This document shows positions 8,491 through 15,849 of a DNA stretch of 16,617 bases, piece after piece. A program made the translations under genes and the position numbers. The DNA is taken from NCBI GenBank assembly GCA_900548635.1, contig URLP01000028.1, positions 1 to 16,617 of the forward strand, given 5' to 3'. Source of the stretch: an uncultured Megasphaera sp. (GTDB lineage: Bacteria; Bacillota; Negativicutes; Veillonellales; Megasphaeraceae). Each line of letters begins with the position of its first letter. Within the stretch, counting starts at the first letter, position 1. Under the pieces are notes generated by a model. It ran no database searches and was not told where the DNA came from. It saw only the letters and a list, made by a program, of their open reading frames with translations.

Positions 8491-9672
8491 CTACTCATTT
8501 GCAATCTTGACGAATATCATGCGCCCGGCCGAAGTCTGCAGGACAGACGTGACCGTCACGGGCACGGTAGAACCGATGTATTTCTGACCATCTTCGACGA
8601 CGATCATCGTGCCGTCATCGAGATAGGCCACGCCCTGATTCGGTTCCTTGCCGGCCTTGACAATGAGGACGTTCATGTGTTCCCCGGGGATGCGGGCCGG
8701 TTTCAAGGCATTGGCCAAATCGTTGATATTGAGGACAGCCACGCCCTGGAGGGCAGCGACCTTGTTCAAATTGTAGTCGTTCGTGACGACTTTGGCGTTA
8801 ATCTTGCGTCCCAGGCGGACGAGCTTGGAGTCGACGCCCTGGACATCGTCGAAATCATCGTTGATGATGCGCACTTCGACGTAGTTGTCCTCCTGCATCT
8901 GCTTGAGGATATCCAGGCCGCGGCGGCCTTTATTGCGCTTCAACAGGTCCGACGAATCGGCGATGAGCTGCAGCTCTTCGAGGACGAAGACCGGTACCAG
9001 CAGCGGCCCTTCCAGGAAACCGGTACTGCAAATTTCGGCGATGCGGCCGTCGATGATGGCGCTCGTATCGAGGAGTTTGCCGGAAAATTCCATATCCCTA
9101 TGCTTGCTGCCGTGTTCCTTGCCAGACTTGCCTAACCGCAGATTGCTTGCCAAGGCGATGATTTCGCTCTTCTTGCGGATGGCGATGCTCATGCCGGCAT
9201 AGCCGAAGACGATGCTGAACACGATAGGCCCATAGGCCCCGATAATCGGCAGGCGGGCAAACGCTAGGCCAATTAAATTCGCAATGATAAGTCCAAAAAG
9301 CAACCCCAGCGTCCCGACGATGATGTCCTGGCTCTCGAAATCATTCAGACCCGATTCGATACGGTGAATCGCTGCCCAGATGAGGCGCAGCACGAACGGC
9401 GAAATCCCATATCCCACCAAGGCACCGACAATGATGCCGACGATATAGGCTACGATAGTGATGATAGTCGTTCCGAAAATACTGCCGTGGAAAAATTCCC
9501 CTTCTATTTCGGCACTGATGAAGGGCGTCGTAATGACCTGGTCGGCAATCATGACGAAAATGACAGCCATAATCAGGACGATGACACCTTTCATGATGTT
9601 ATCGGCCACATTGCGGCCATTGAATTTCTTCGATTTCGGTTCCTCATGGCCCGATTCATATTTATCTTCCAT
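8491..9672 (-). CDS. Membrane PIN/TRAM-domain protein, YacL family
   Basis: Membrane-anchored protein with a PIN nuclease-like domain, the family next to ispD in many Firmicutes; no precise substrate is established. About four hydrophobic helices lie in residues 27-170 (for example GVIVLIMAVIFVMIADQVI and IITIVAYIVGIIVGALVGYG). The PIN domain (about 200-320) has acidic residues placed as in the family: LLDTSAIIDGRI, VLEELQLIADSSD, DSKLVRLG and VVTNDYNLNKVA. A TRAM-like beta domain (about 330-390) ends the protein. The ATG at 9672 is chosen; a GTG at 9687 overlaps the GGGGAGG ribosome binding site itself, although spacing to the ATG is long (14 bases). It heads the ispDF-gltX operon. A cytoplasmic RNA-cleaving role is inference from the fold. 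Confidence 0.9.
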   Translation of the reverse strand: MEDKYESGHEEPKSKKFNGRNVADNIMKGVIVLIMAVIFVMIADQVITTPFISAEIEGEFFHGSIFGTTIITIVAYIVGIIVGALVGYGISPFVLRLIWAAIHRIESGLNDFESQDIIVGTLGLLFGLIIANLIGLAFARLPIIGAYGPIVFSIVFGYAGMSIAIRKKSEIIALASNLRLGKSGKEHGSKHRDMEFSGKLLDTSAIIDGRIAEICSTGFLEGPLLVPVFVLEELQLIADSSDLLKRNKGRRGLDILKQMQEDNYVEVRIINDDFDDVQGVDSKLVRLGRKINAKVVTNDYNLNKVAALQGVAVLNINDLANALKPARIPGEHMNVLIVKAGKEPNQGVAYLDDGTMIVVEDGQKYIGSTVPVTVTSVLQTSAGRMIFVKIANE

Positions 9673-9711
9673 AGAGTAAAAAAACACCTCCCCTTTGTAT
9701 ATACTTCTATA

Positions 9712-9741
9712 ACTATACTAGTTTACCACATTTCCCGTCAA
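9712..9741 (-). promoter_or_regulatory. Promoter of the yacL-ispDF-gltX operon
   Basis: Minus strand: TTGACG (9736-9741), an 18-base spacer, then TATAGT (9712-9717). Each box is one or two bases off the sigma-A consensus. Transcription would start near 9705, leaving a leader of about 33 bases before the ATG at 9672. No other gene of this strand is close upstream. Confidence 0.7.
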
Positions 9742-9785
9742 TGTACCACAATTTTTACCATTTCCTGACATAGAGCAAAATGTTC

Positions 9786-9835
9786 AAGTGAATCATGATT
9801 TAGTAAATCGTAACTTACTAAATCACGATTCACTT
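9786..9835. repeat. 50-bp near-perfect inverted repeat between divergent operons
   Basis: Two 21-base arms (9786-9806 and 9815-9835) are complementary at 20 of 21 positions around an 8-base loop, ATCGTAAC. The left arm begins AAGTGAATC and ends TTTAGTAA; the right arm is its mirror. It is AT-rich, lies between two divergent promoters and has no U tract, so a terminator role is unlikely. A large operator, a leader-independent cruciform or the remnant of a small mobile element are possible. The structure is seen directly; the role is inference. Confidence 0.85.
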
Positions 9836-9850
9836 AATTCTTTATCTGTA

Positions 9851-9870
9851 GGGCAAACGTAGGCAAACGT
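9851..9870. repeat. Tandem 10-bp direct repeat over the putative nudix -35
   Basis: GGGCAAACGT (9851-9860) is followed directly by AGGCAAACGT (9861-9870): nine of ten bases are identical, and the period is about one helical turn. It overlaps the -35 of the promoter for the Nudix-helicase cassette, the usual place for a regulator site. No regulator gene is present in the cassette. Confidence 0.55.
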
Positions 9871-9888
9871 TCTCTGGCGTGGTAGAAT
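9860..9888 (+). promoter_or_regulatory. Putative promoter of the Nudix-helicase cassette
   Basis: TAGAAT (9883-9888) is a good -10. The hexamer 17 bases upstream, TAGGCA (9860-9865), matches the -35 consensus at only four of six positions, so the promoter may be weak or activator-dependent. The leader would be about 23 bases and contain AAGAAGGA before the ATG at 9918. Confidence 0.55.
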
Positions 9889-9917
9889 GAGAAAAAAGCA
9901 AAGAAAGAAGGATCTCG

Positions 9918-10319
9918 ATGAAAAAACATTTAGAAGTCGTTGCGGCTATCTTAGAGCATCAGGGGAAAATTCTCTGCATGGAACGAGGCCAGGGAAAATT
10001 CGATTACGTCAGCTATAAGTATGAATTCCCAGGCGGCAAAATTGAACCGGGCGAAGCCAAACACACGGCCATTGAACGGGAGCTGCGGGAAGAAATGGAC
10101 GTCCACGTCTCGGTCCGTGAAGAAGACCTGTATATGACAGTACAGCACGAATATCCGGACTTTTCCATTACCATGTATGCCTTTCTCTGCCATCTCACCA
10201 AGCCCGATTTCGTCCGCAAGGAACACGTCGCAGCCAAGTGGATGCTGCCAAAAGACATGCCGAGCCTCGACTGGGCACCGGCGGACGTGCCGATCATGGA
10301 AAAACTGGCTGGGAAGTAG
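9918..10319 (+). CDS. Nudix hydrolase, MutT/NudG-like nucleotide pyrophosphohydrolase
   Basis: A 133-residue Nudix-fold enzyme of the small MutT type, which hydrolyses nucleoside triphosphates (for example oxidised or non-canonical ones) to the monophosphate and pyrophosphate. The Nudix box runs from G40 to V62: G40, E46, R54, E55, E58 and E59 are all in place, and D61 replaces the usual second glycine. The start YVSYKYEFPGGKIEPGE is typical. The ATG at 9918 has AAGGA seven bases upstream. The gene ends 9 bp before the helicase gene on the same strand, so the two are almost surely co-transcribed. It is divergent from the housekeeping operon. Actual substrate unknown; simple nucleotide-pool sanitation and a role tied to the helicase are both possible. 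Confidence 0.9.
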   Translation: MKKHLEVVAAILEHQGKILCMERGQGKFDYVSYKYEFPGGKIEPGEAKHTAIERELREEMDVHVSVREEDLYMTVQHEYPDFSITMYAFLCHLTKPDFVRKEHVAAKWMLPKDMPSLDWAPADVPIMEKLAGK

Positions 10320-10328
10320 GCGACAATC

Positions 10329-13208
10329 ATGGCTGAATACGGCGCCCTCGAACAGTGCCTGCGCGAAGGGTTCATCGACTACACCATCGAAGCGGACCAG
10401 CGTTATGTACCAAAAATCTTAACTAATAATAAGGAAAAGAAACGCAAGGTTCTGGATACGATTCTTTCCCAGCTCTATACGTGTGATTCCTTTCTCTTTT
10501 CTGTCGCCTTCCTAACGAAAAGCGGCATTGCCTGCCTGAAAGACGCCCTCATCCAGAACCAGACGGCAAAAGGGAAAATCCTGGCCTCCCAGTATCTGAA
10601 TTTCACTGAGCCCGGTGCCTTGCGGGAACTGCTGAAATTCCCGAACGTCGAACTGCGCATGGTCACAGAAGAACGAGCTTTCCACGCTAAAGGCTACCTC
10701 TTCCACCGCCCGCAGGCAGGCCCGGAAAACTACACCATGGTCATCGGCAGCAGCAACATGACGGCCAACGCCCTGACGCATAATCAGGAATGGAACGTTT
10801 TCTTTACGTCCGCTGAAAACGGCGCTCTCATCCGCCAGACAAAAGCCGAATTCGACGCTCTCTGGGACGCTGCGGAAATCGTCGACGAAGCCTGGATCCG
10901 CGCTTATGAAGATGTTTACACGAAGAATAAGCCACAGCGTCAGCATGCCTACTTGCCATTCCATAAGATTCAGCCCAATGCCATGCAGAAAGCGGCGCTG
11001 GCTGGTATTCAGGCCTTGCGCGACAAAGGCGAAGACCGGGGTCTTTTGATTTCTGCAACAGGTACGGGCAAGACCTACCTCTCCGCTTTCGACGTCCAGA
11101 AGATGCAACCCCGGCGCTTCCTCTTCGTCGTCCACCGGGAACTCATCGTCAAAAGTGCCCGCGACAGCTATGTTCGCGTCGGCGTACCGCCTGAAGACAC
11201 GGGAATCTTGACAGGCCATGCCAAGGAAATGGATAAGCCCTACCTTTTCGCCACCATCCAGACTCTGGCTCAAGACGATATCCTGCATACCTTTGCACCG
11301 GACGCTTTCGACTACATCGTCATGGATGAAGTCCATCACGGCGGCGCCGCGACCTATCAAAAAGTGCTAAATTATTTCCAACCTAAATTTCTCTTAGGCA
11401 TGACAGCCACGCCAGAACGTTCGGACAACTTCGACATCTACGCCTTATTTAACCACAATATTGCCTATGAAATCCGTCTCCACGACGCACTAGAAGAAAA
11501 CATGCTCGTCCCCTTCCACTACCATGGCATCAGCGAAATCAGCGTCAACGGCAAGCTTTTGGACGATATGAGCGACTTCAACCTCCTAACCTGTGAGGAA
11601 CGGGTAAGACACATTCTCCATTACGCCGACCTCTACGGCAGCGACGCTGAGCGAGTTAAAGGCCTCGTCTTCTGCCGTAATATCGCTGAAGCACAGGCCC
11701 TGGCCGAAGCCTTCCGGCAGCACGGTAAACGGGCCGTCGCCCTGACCGGTGCGTCGAGCGAAAAGGAACGAAGCGAAGCCATAACCCACTTGGAAGCAAA
11801 GTCTGACGACGATGACGCGTATCTCGATTATATCTTTACGTGCGACATCTTCAATGAAGGCGTCGATATTCCCCAAGTCAATCAGGTCATCATGCTACGG
11901 CCGACGACGTCCGCCATCGTCTTTGTCCAGCAGCTAGGGCGCGGTCTGCGCAAGTATCCTCATAAACGCTATCTGGAAGTTCTCGACTTCATCGGCAATT
12001 ATGAAAATAACTTTTTGCTCCCCATCGCCCTCTTCGGCGACCGGACGTACAATAAGGACTTTGTACGCCGCCTGATGCGGATCAATTTCCTGCCGGGCCC
12101 GACGTCGGTCCACTTCGACGACATCGCTAAAGAACGGATTTATGAGGCCATTAACGCTAAGAGTGCCTTGGCCGATTTGCGGGCCCTGAAAGAATCGTAC
12201 AAAGACATGGCTTACCGCTTAGGCCGGGAGCCGCTGATGATGGACTTCGTCCACTTTGGTGACAAGGATCCGCTCCTCTTCGTAGCCAAGAAGAAATCGA
12301 TGTATGCCTTTTCCCGCTACATGAACCAGCCCGGGGTATCGACGCTGAGCAAGGCCCAAGAGGACGTCCTGAAAATGGTGAGCCTCGAACTGGCTAACGG
12401 CAAACGAATTGAAGAAATCCTGATTCTGCGCCATCTCCTGCAGGCAGCGTCATGGACGACGGCGGAGCTGGCACGGGAAACAGAAAAAGCCTACCATTTT
12501 CTGCCGACAGCAGCGACCATGGCCAGCGCTGCCCGCGTCTTTACACTCCAGTTCTTTACCCAGACAGGCCAAAAGAAATACGGCGGCAAAGCCCTGATTT
12601 CCTTTGAAAATCATACCTATACTACTACACCGTATTTCGAAGACATGAAAACAGATGCGGCCTTCCAAAAATACATCCATGACGTCCTCGACTACGCCAC
12701 TTACCGTTTCCAGCAGCTCTACGTCGAACGGAACCAGGACGCCGTTGGCGGCTTCGTCCGCTACGGCAACTACACGCGCAAAGATGTGTCGCGCATCCTC
12801 AACTATGATACAAACCGTGAAGGGACCCTCAACGGCTACCAAATCGTCGGCGATACGTGCCCCATTTTCGTCACTTATAAAAAGCGCAACGACGTCTCGG
12901 CCAGTACAAAATACGAAGACGCTTTCGTTTCGCCCCAGCAGTTCAGTTGGATGACGCGTTCCCGCGTCCGCCTCTCATCGCCGCAGGTCGCAGCCATTGC
13001 CAGCGAAAAGACGCGCAAACTGCTCTTTGTGAAAAAAAGCGACGCAGAAGGCGCCGACTTCTTCTATCTCGGTGACCTGAGCGTCAGCGGCAAACCGGTA
13101 GAAACAACGATTGCCAACGATAAAGGCCAACTTCTTCCCATCGTCAACTTCCAATTCATTTTAGACAAACCCGTCGACGACAGGCTCTACCGATACATCG
13201 TAGAATGA
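10329..13208 (+). CDS. PLD-domain / superfamily 2 helicase with DUF3427-like C-terminus
   Basis: A 959-residue multidomain nucleic-acid enzyme. Residues about 40-190 are a phospholipase D-like nuclease domain with FHAKGYLF (H119, K121) and VIGSSNMTANAL (G140-N143), the form seen in restriction-type PLD domains; a single HKD-like set suggests it would have to dimerise. Residues about 220-560 are a ResIII/SF2 motor: Walker A ATGTGKT (243-249), DEVH (333-336), TATP (359-362), FNEGVDIPQ and QQLGRGLR (534-541). The remaining roughly 350 residues resemble the DUF3427 region found after such helicases. No methyltransferase or specificity gene is nearby. It is co-transcribed with the Nudix gene. Members of this architecture are reported near mobile DNA and defence genes; a defence or repair role here is inference. 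Confidence 0.88.
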   Translation: MAEYGALEQCLREGFIDYTIEADQRYVPKILTNNKEKKRKVLDTILSQLYTCDSFLFSVAFLTKSGIACLKDALIQNQTAKGKILASQYLNFTEPGALRELLKFPNVELRMVTEERAFHAKGYLFHRPQAGPENYTMVIGSSNMTANALTHNQEWNVFFTSAENGALIRQTKAEFDALWDAAEIVDEAWIRAYEDVYTKNKPQRQHAYLPFHKIQPNAMQKAALAGIQALRDKGEDRGLLISATGTGKTYLSAFDVQKMQPRRFLFVVHRELIVKSARDSYVRVGVPPEDTGILTGHAKEMDKPYLFATIQTLAQDDILHTFAPDAFDYIVMDEVHHGGAATYQKVLNYFQPKFLLGMTATPERSDNFDIYALFNHNIAYEIRLHDALEENMLVPFHYHGISEISVNGKLLDDMSDFNLLTCEERVRHILHYADLYGSDAERVKGLVFCRNIAEAQALAEAFRQHGKRAVALTGASSEKERSEAITHLEAKSDDDDAYLDYIFTCDIFNEGVDIPQVNQVIMLRPTTSAIVFVQQLGRGLRKYPHKRYLEVLDFIGNYENNFLLPIALFGDRTYNKDFVRRLMRINFLPGPTSVHFDDIAKERIYEAINAKSALADLRALKESYKDMAYRLGREPLMMDFVHFGDKDPLLFVAKKKSMYAFSRYMNQPGVSTLSKAQEDVLKMVSLELANGKRIEEILILRHLLQAASWTTAELARETEKAYHFLPTAATMASAARVFTLQFFTQTGQKKYGGKALISFENHTYTTTPYFEDMKTDAAFQKYIHDVLDYATYRFQQLYVERNQDAVGGFVRYGNYTRKDVSRILNYDTNREGTLNGYQIVGDTCPIFVTYKKRNDVSASTKYEDAFVSPQQFSWMTRSRVRLSSPQVAAIASEKTRKLLFVKKSDAEGADFFYLGDLSVSGKPVETTIANDKGQLLPIVNFQFILDKPVDDRLYRYIVE

Positions 13209-13214
13209 GTTTGT

Positions 13215-13480
13215 AACGTCCTGACTCCCCAAGGGAACACCCAGGCGTTTTTCCAAGACGGCCAAGAGGATGATCAGGCGGTTATAGTCCATGCCCGACG
13301 CCGTGCGGCGCGGTCCAGTTCGCCGATGCCCGTTTCCATGCGGGCCATGTCTTCCATGGCAATATCCGTCAGGGATGCCGCCTTGGAAGCCGGACCGCTG
13401 CGCTGCGGGCAGCGGCCGAGCCAGCGGCTGGAAACACTACCGCAGTTCGTGCAGACATAACGGGTCTTACTCTTTGCCAT
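13215..13480 (-). pseudogene. radA: radA remnant with two internal deletions
   Basis: RadA is a DNA-repair ATPase. The start is intact: ATG at 13480, AAGGAG eight bases upstream, and MAKSKTRYVCTNCGSVSSRWLGRCPQ-like residues forming half of the zinc finger. At about 13402 the second half of the finger is lost and the frame jumps to SLTDIAMEDMARMETGIGELDR. At about 13310 it jumps again, with a frameshift, to RRTASGMDYNRLIILLAVLE, which belongs to the C-terminal half; the whole RecA-like ATPase core with its Walker motifs is gone. It stops at SQDV (13215), 6 bp from the helicase stop. The pieces are in the order of a normal radA and still read cleanly, so the loss looks recent. radA normally lies upstream of disA-yacL. 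Confidence 0.85.
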
Positions 13481-13514
13481 CTTAAGGCTCCTTTCGTAAT
13501 AAAAAAGGGCTGCC

Positions 13515-13680
13515 ACCGCTGTGGACGAGTTTGCCTGCGTCTTCTTCCATGTGGATACGGGTCAAGTGGATGCGGCGCTGCTGGCCGTCGACGTCGATGT
13601 CGATATAACCGCCCTTGCAAATCGGCAGGTCGAACTGGGACGTCTGGAAGTTTTTCGGCAAATCGGGATAGTAATAGTTC
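13515..13680 (-). pseudogene. gatB: Internal gatB fragment
   Basis: About 55 codons in one open frame match the catalytic N-terminal part of GatB, the B subunit of the Asp-tRNA(Asn)/Glu-tRNA(Gln) amidotransferase: NYYYPDLPKNFQTSQFDL, GGYIDIDVDGQQRRI and RIHMEEDAGKLVH are family signatures. There is no start codon or ribosome binding site, and no other part of gatB is present. The left neighbour is the radA leader (junction about 13515), the right neighbour the cobJ fragment (junction about 13680, in another frame). No stop codons or frameshifts interrupt the piece. It cannot make GatB; a full copy should exist elsewhere in the genome. Confidence 0.8.
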
Positions 13681-13808
13681 CACTTCTTTAGTCATGCCCG
13701 TCGTGACGAATTCTTTATCCGGGAAATAATGGCGGATCAAATCGATGTATGTGTCGTAACCGACGATACAGTCGCAGCCATCGAGGATTTCCCGGGCCTG
13801 CGTCCTGG
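13681..13808 (-). pseudogene. N-terminal cobJ/cbiH fragment
   Basis: About 42 codons resemble the start of precorrin-3B (or cobalt-precorrin-3) C17-methyltransferase, a cobalamin-synthesis enzyme: TRTQAREILDGCDCIVGYDT, YIDLIRHYFPDKE and VTTGMTKEVE correspond to the conserved GY-TYI and GMTKEVER stretch. The first residues, including the glycine-rich SAM-binding loop, are missing, and the piece ends abruptly at about 13681 in the gatB fragment. Its upstream end coincides with the stop codon of the anion permease gene (TAA at 13809-13811). It is a non-functional fragment. CobJ and CbiH cannot be told apart from so little sequence. Confidence 0.72.
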
Positions 13809-14951
13809 TTATAGCCCCAGTTGATGACAGAGACAGGCCAGTAGGACCAGTACCAGCAGATAGATCAGATTGAGCAGGGTAAATAGTTTCAGATACCCTA
13901 CCTGCTGCCGGGGACAGGCCCGGACGTACATGCCATAGGAAATGAGGCTGGCCATAGAGGCAACCAGCGTCCCCAGGCCGCCGATATCGGTTCCTACCAG
14001 CAAGGCCGCCGCATCATCAGTAAACCCCGACAGGAGGACGGCGGCCGGCACATTGCTGATGACCTGGCTTGCCAAAAGGGCCATGAGGAACTCATGACCG
14101 TCCAGATATCCCGTCAACAGGACCCTGAAGCCAGACAGCTGGCTCAGATTGCCTACAAGGATAAAAAAGGCCACAAAGGTACCCAAAAGCCGGTAATCAG
14201 CATAACGGAAATACCGTGGCCGCGTCAATACCGTGACGACCACGACAAAGGCCAGGGCCAGACGATAGTCGAGCACATGCGCCACAGCGAGCAGGGAAAG
14301 GAAAAACATCCCGCCCAAAATCCAGAGCTGCCGCGACGGAGCCAATACAGGCAAATTTCGTGTCCGCCGGGCCGCCAACCGCACGGAAATAGGAATCGGC
14401 GTTCCCGGCAAGCGGAACAGGGACAGCGCCAGCAACAGGAAGGATACCAGGGTATAGGGCAGGAGCAACAGCAGAAACGAGGACAGATCCATGGCGTAGT
14501 AAAAATAAAGATACAAGTTCTGCGGATTGCCTACGGGCGTACACATACTACCCAGATTGGCCGCCAGCGTCTGGAGGACGATGACAAGCGCCATTTGCTT
14601 CTCACTGGCCACTTTCGGCAGGGCCATCAGGGAAAAAGGCACAAAGGTCAAGAGCGCCACATCGTTGGTCACCCACATACTGACAAAAAAACAGGCAAAG
14701 ACCAGGACCGCCGCCAGTTGGCGCATCGTCCCCAGTCGGAGCAAGAGACGCGCCAGCACGGCCGCAAAGACACCGCTTTCCCGCAAACCGCCGATGACGA
14801 CCATAAGACAGAACAAAATAGCCAGTACGGGTACATTGATATACCCGACATAAGATGACGAAGGCGGTACGGCCAGCATCGACACCGATGCCACCACTAC
14901 CGCCAGGACAAGTACCAGATTCTCTTTGAATACGGAAACGACAGATTTCAT
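13809..14951 (-). CDS. SLC13/ArsB-type anion permease
   Basis: Polytopic membrane transporter of the ion-transporter superfamily that includes SLC13, CitM and ArsB/NhaD proteins. The 380 residues contain about ten hydrophobic helices, with the family's paired signatures: SMWVTNDVALLTFVPFSLMA (about 90-109) with CTPVGNPQNLYLY, and VISNVPAAVLLSGFTDDAAA with GTDIGGLGTLVASMASLISY in the second half. This gives the expected inverted-repeat fold. The start ATG at 14951 has GAGGT six bases upstream. The gene begins 9 bp after the formate/nitrite-type transporter gene, so they form one operon. The substrate cannot be read from sequence; dicarboxylate, arsenite or another oxyanion are all possible. 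Its stop codon lies exactly at the edge of the gene-fragment mosaic. Confidence 0.82.
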   Translation of the reverse strand: MKSVVSVFKENLVLVLAVVVASVSMLAVPPSSSYVGYINVPVLAILFCLMVVIGGLRESGVFAAVLARLLLRLGTMRQLAAVLVFACFFVSMWVTNDVALLTFVPFSLMALPKVASEKQMALVIVLQTLAANLGSMCTPVGNPQNLYLYFYYAMDLSSFLLLLLPYTLVSFLLLALSLFRLPGTPIPISVRLAARRTRNLPVLAPSRQLWILGGMFFLSLLAVAHVLDYRLALAFVVVVTVLTRPRYFRYADYRLLGTFVAFFILVGNLSQLSGFRVLLTGYLDGHEFLMALLASQVISNVPAAVLLSGFTDDAAALLVGTDIGGLGTLVASMASLISYGMYVRACPRQQVGYLKLFTLLNLIYLLVLVLLACLCHQLGL

Positions 14952-14960
14952 GCTATGACC

Positions 14961-15818
14961 TCAATCGAGCTGCTTCCCATTTTCACTGCGGACCTGGGCC
15001 GACACGAGGAGCGTGAAGACGCCGGTACCGCCAATGATATTGCCCAAGCCTGTCGGCAGGAGGAAGCGGAAGAAATAATCGTACAAATCAGAGCCACCCA
15101 TGAGGACGTCATAAGCGGCTTCACAAGAGCCGACGACGACGTGGGCAAAGTTACCGATGGAGATAAAATAAGTAAAGGTCAAAATAGTAAAGAAAGCAAA
15201 GCTCCGCGACATAGGCATGATCCAGACGATAGCCGCGATGAGCATACCTGCCGGGATACCGCGCATAAGGTTGTCCATCGCGTCCGGTGCCATGATGTGA
15301 TGCGACACGGTCAGGAGGCACTGCGTAATCTCCGGCGTCGTAAAGACCGGGCTGGACATGAAAAGCGCTGCAATGAACGTGCCGACGATATTGGCGCCGA
15401 AGACGATGCCCCACAAGCGCAGGAGTTTCCGAAGATTTTCCCAACAAGGTACGCGGAAGACAGGAATGACCGTCGTAATCGTATTTTCCGTAAAAAGCTG
15501 CAAGCGCCCGAGAATGACGATCAAGAACCCTGTCGTATAGCCGAAGCCCGTAATCGCCCCCGTCCAGGGAGCCTGCCCGACATAGACATGGATGATGGAC
15601 CGGAAATAAAACGAAAACGAAATCATCAAGCCTGCCGCCAAGGCCGACAAAATCAAAGGCCAGGCCGGCCGTTCCAATTCCAGCTCGCCATCGTGGCGGA
15701 TGATTTCAAAAATAAGATTCGGTGACAATTTCTCATGCTCTTCAACAATGACACGCATCTTCTGGTCTTCTGACTGCTGACAAGAAAAATCACAGTCATG
15801 ATTACAACGTTTAATCAT
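14961..15818 (-). CDS. Formate/nitrite transporter family protein, YfdC-like
   Basis: Pentameric membrane channel or transporter of the FNT family, moving small monovalent anions such as formate or nitrite. Six hydrophobic helices follow a cytoplasmic N-terminus of about 70 residues. The segment LGRLQLFTENTITTVIP and the IGNFAHVVVGSCEAAY stretch with the central histidine match FNT proteins of the YfdC branch. I chose the ATG at 15818 (285 residues): the ATG at 15851 lies inside the TATAAT of the apparent promoter and upstream of the expected transcript start. The N-terminus carries a CxxxCxxxC cluster (MIKRCNHDCDFSCQQ) that I do not know from the family and that could bind a metal. Co-transcribed with the anion permease. 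Confidence 0.85.
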   Translation of the reverse strand: MIKRCNHDCDFSCQQSEDQKMRVIVEEHEKLSPNLIFEIIRHDGELELERPAWPLILSALAAGLMISFSFYFRSIIHVYVGQAPWTGAITGFGYTTGFLIVILGRLQLFTENTITTVIPVFRVPCWENLRKLLRLWGIVFGANIVGTFIAALFMSSPVFTTPEITQCLLTVSHHIMAPDAMDNLMRGIPAGMLIAAIVWIMPMSRSFAFFTILTFTYFISIGNFAHVVVGSCEAAYDVLMGGSDLYDYFFRFLLPTGLGNIIGGTGVFTLLVSAQVRSENGKQLD

Positions 15819-15849
15819 AGATTCCACTTCTTTCTGACATTTTTCTTTC

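Noticed and set aside
7672..9135. 487-codon open frame on the plus strand
   Set aside because: It runs antisense across ispDF and the PIN/TRAM gene, both with clear family motifs and ribosome binding sites. Its product shows no recognisable domain.
9786..9835. Bidirectional terminator
   Set aside because: It lies upstream of both flanking genes, which diverge, and has no flanking U tracts.
9850..9871. CRISPR-like repeat
   Set aside because: Only two short tandem copies without spacers; no array or cas genes in the window.
13369..13740. Single 123-codon gene on the minus strand
   Set aside because: The frame crosses a cobJ piece, then an out-of-frame stretch of gatB and radA; it is a chance fusion, not a gene.
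14094..14858. 254-codon plus-strand frame rich in Q, R and H
   Set aside because: Antisense to a hydrophobic permease; reversed codons of membrane helices give such low-complexity products.
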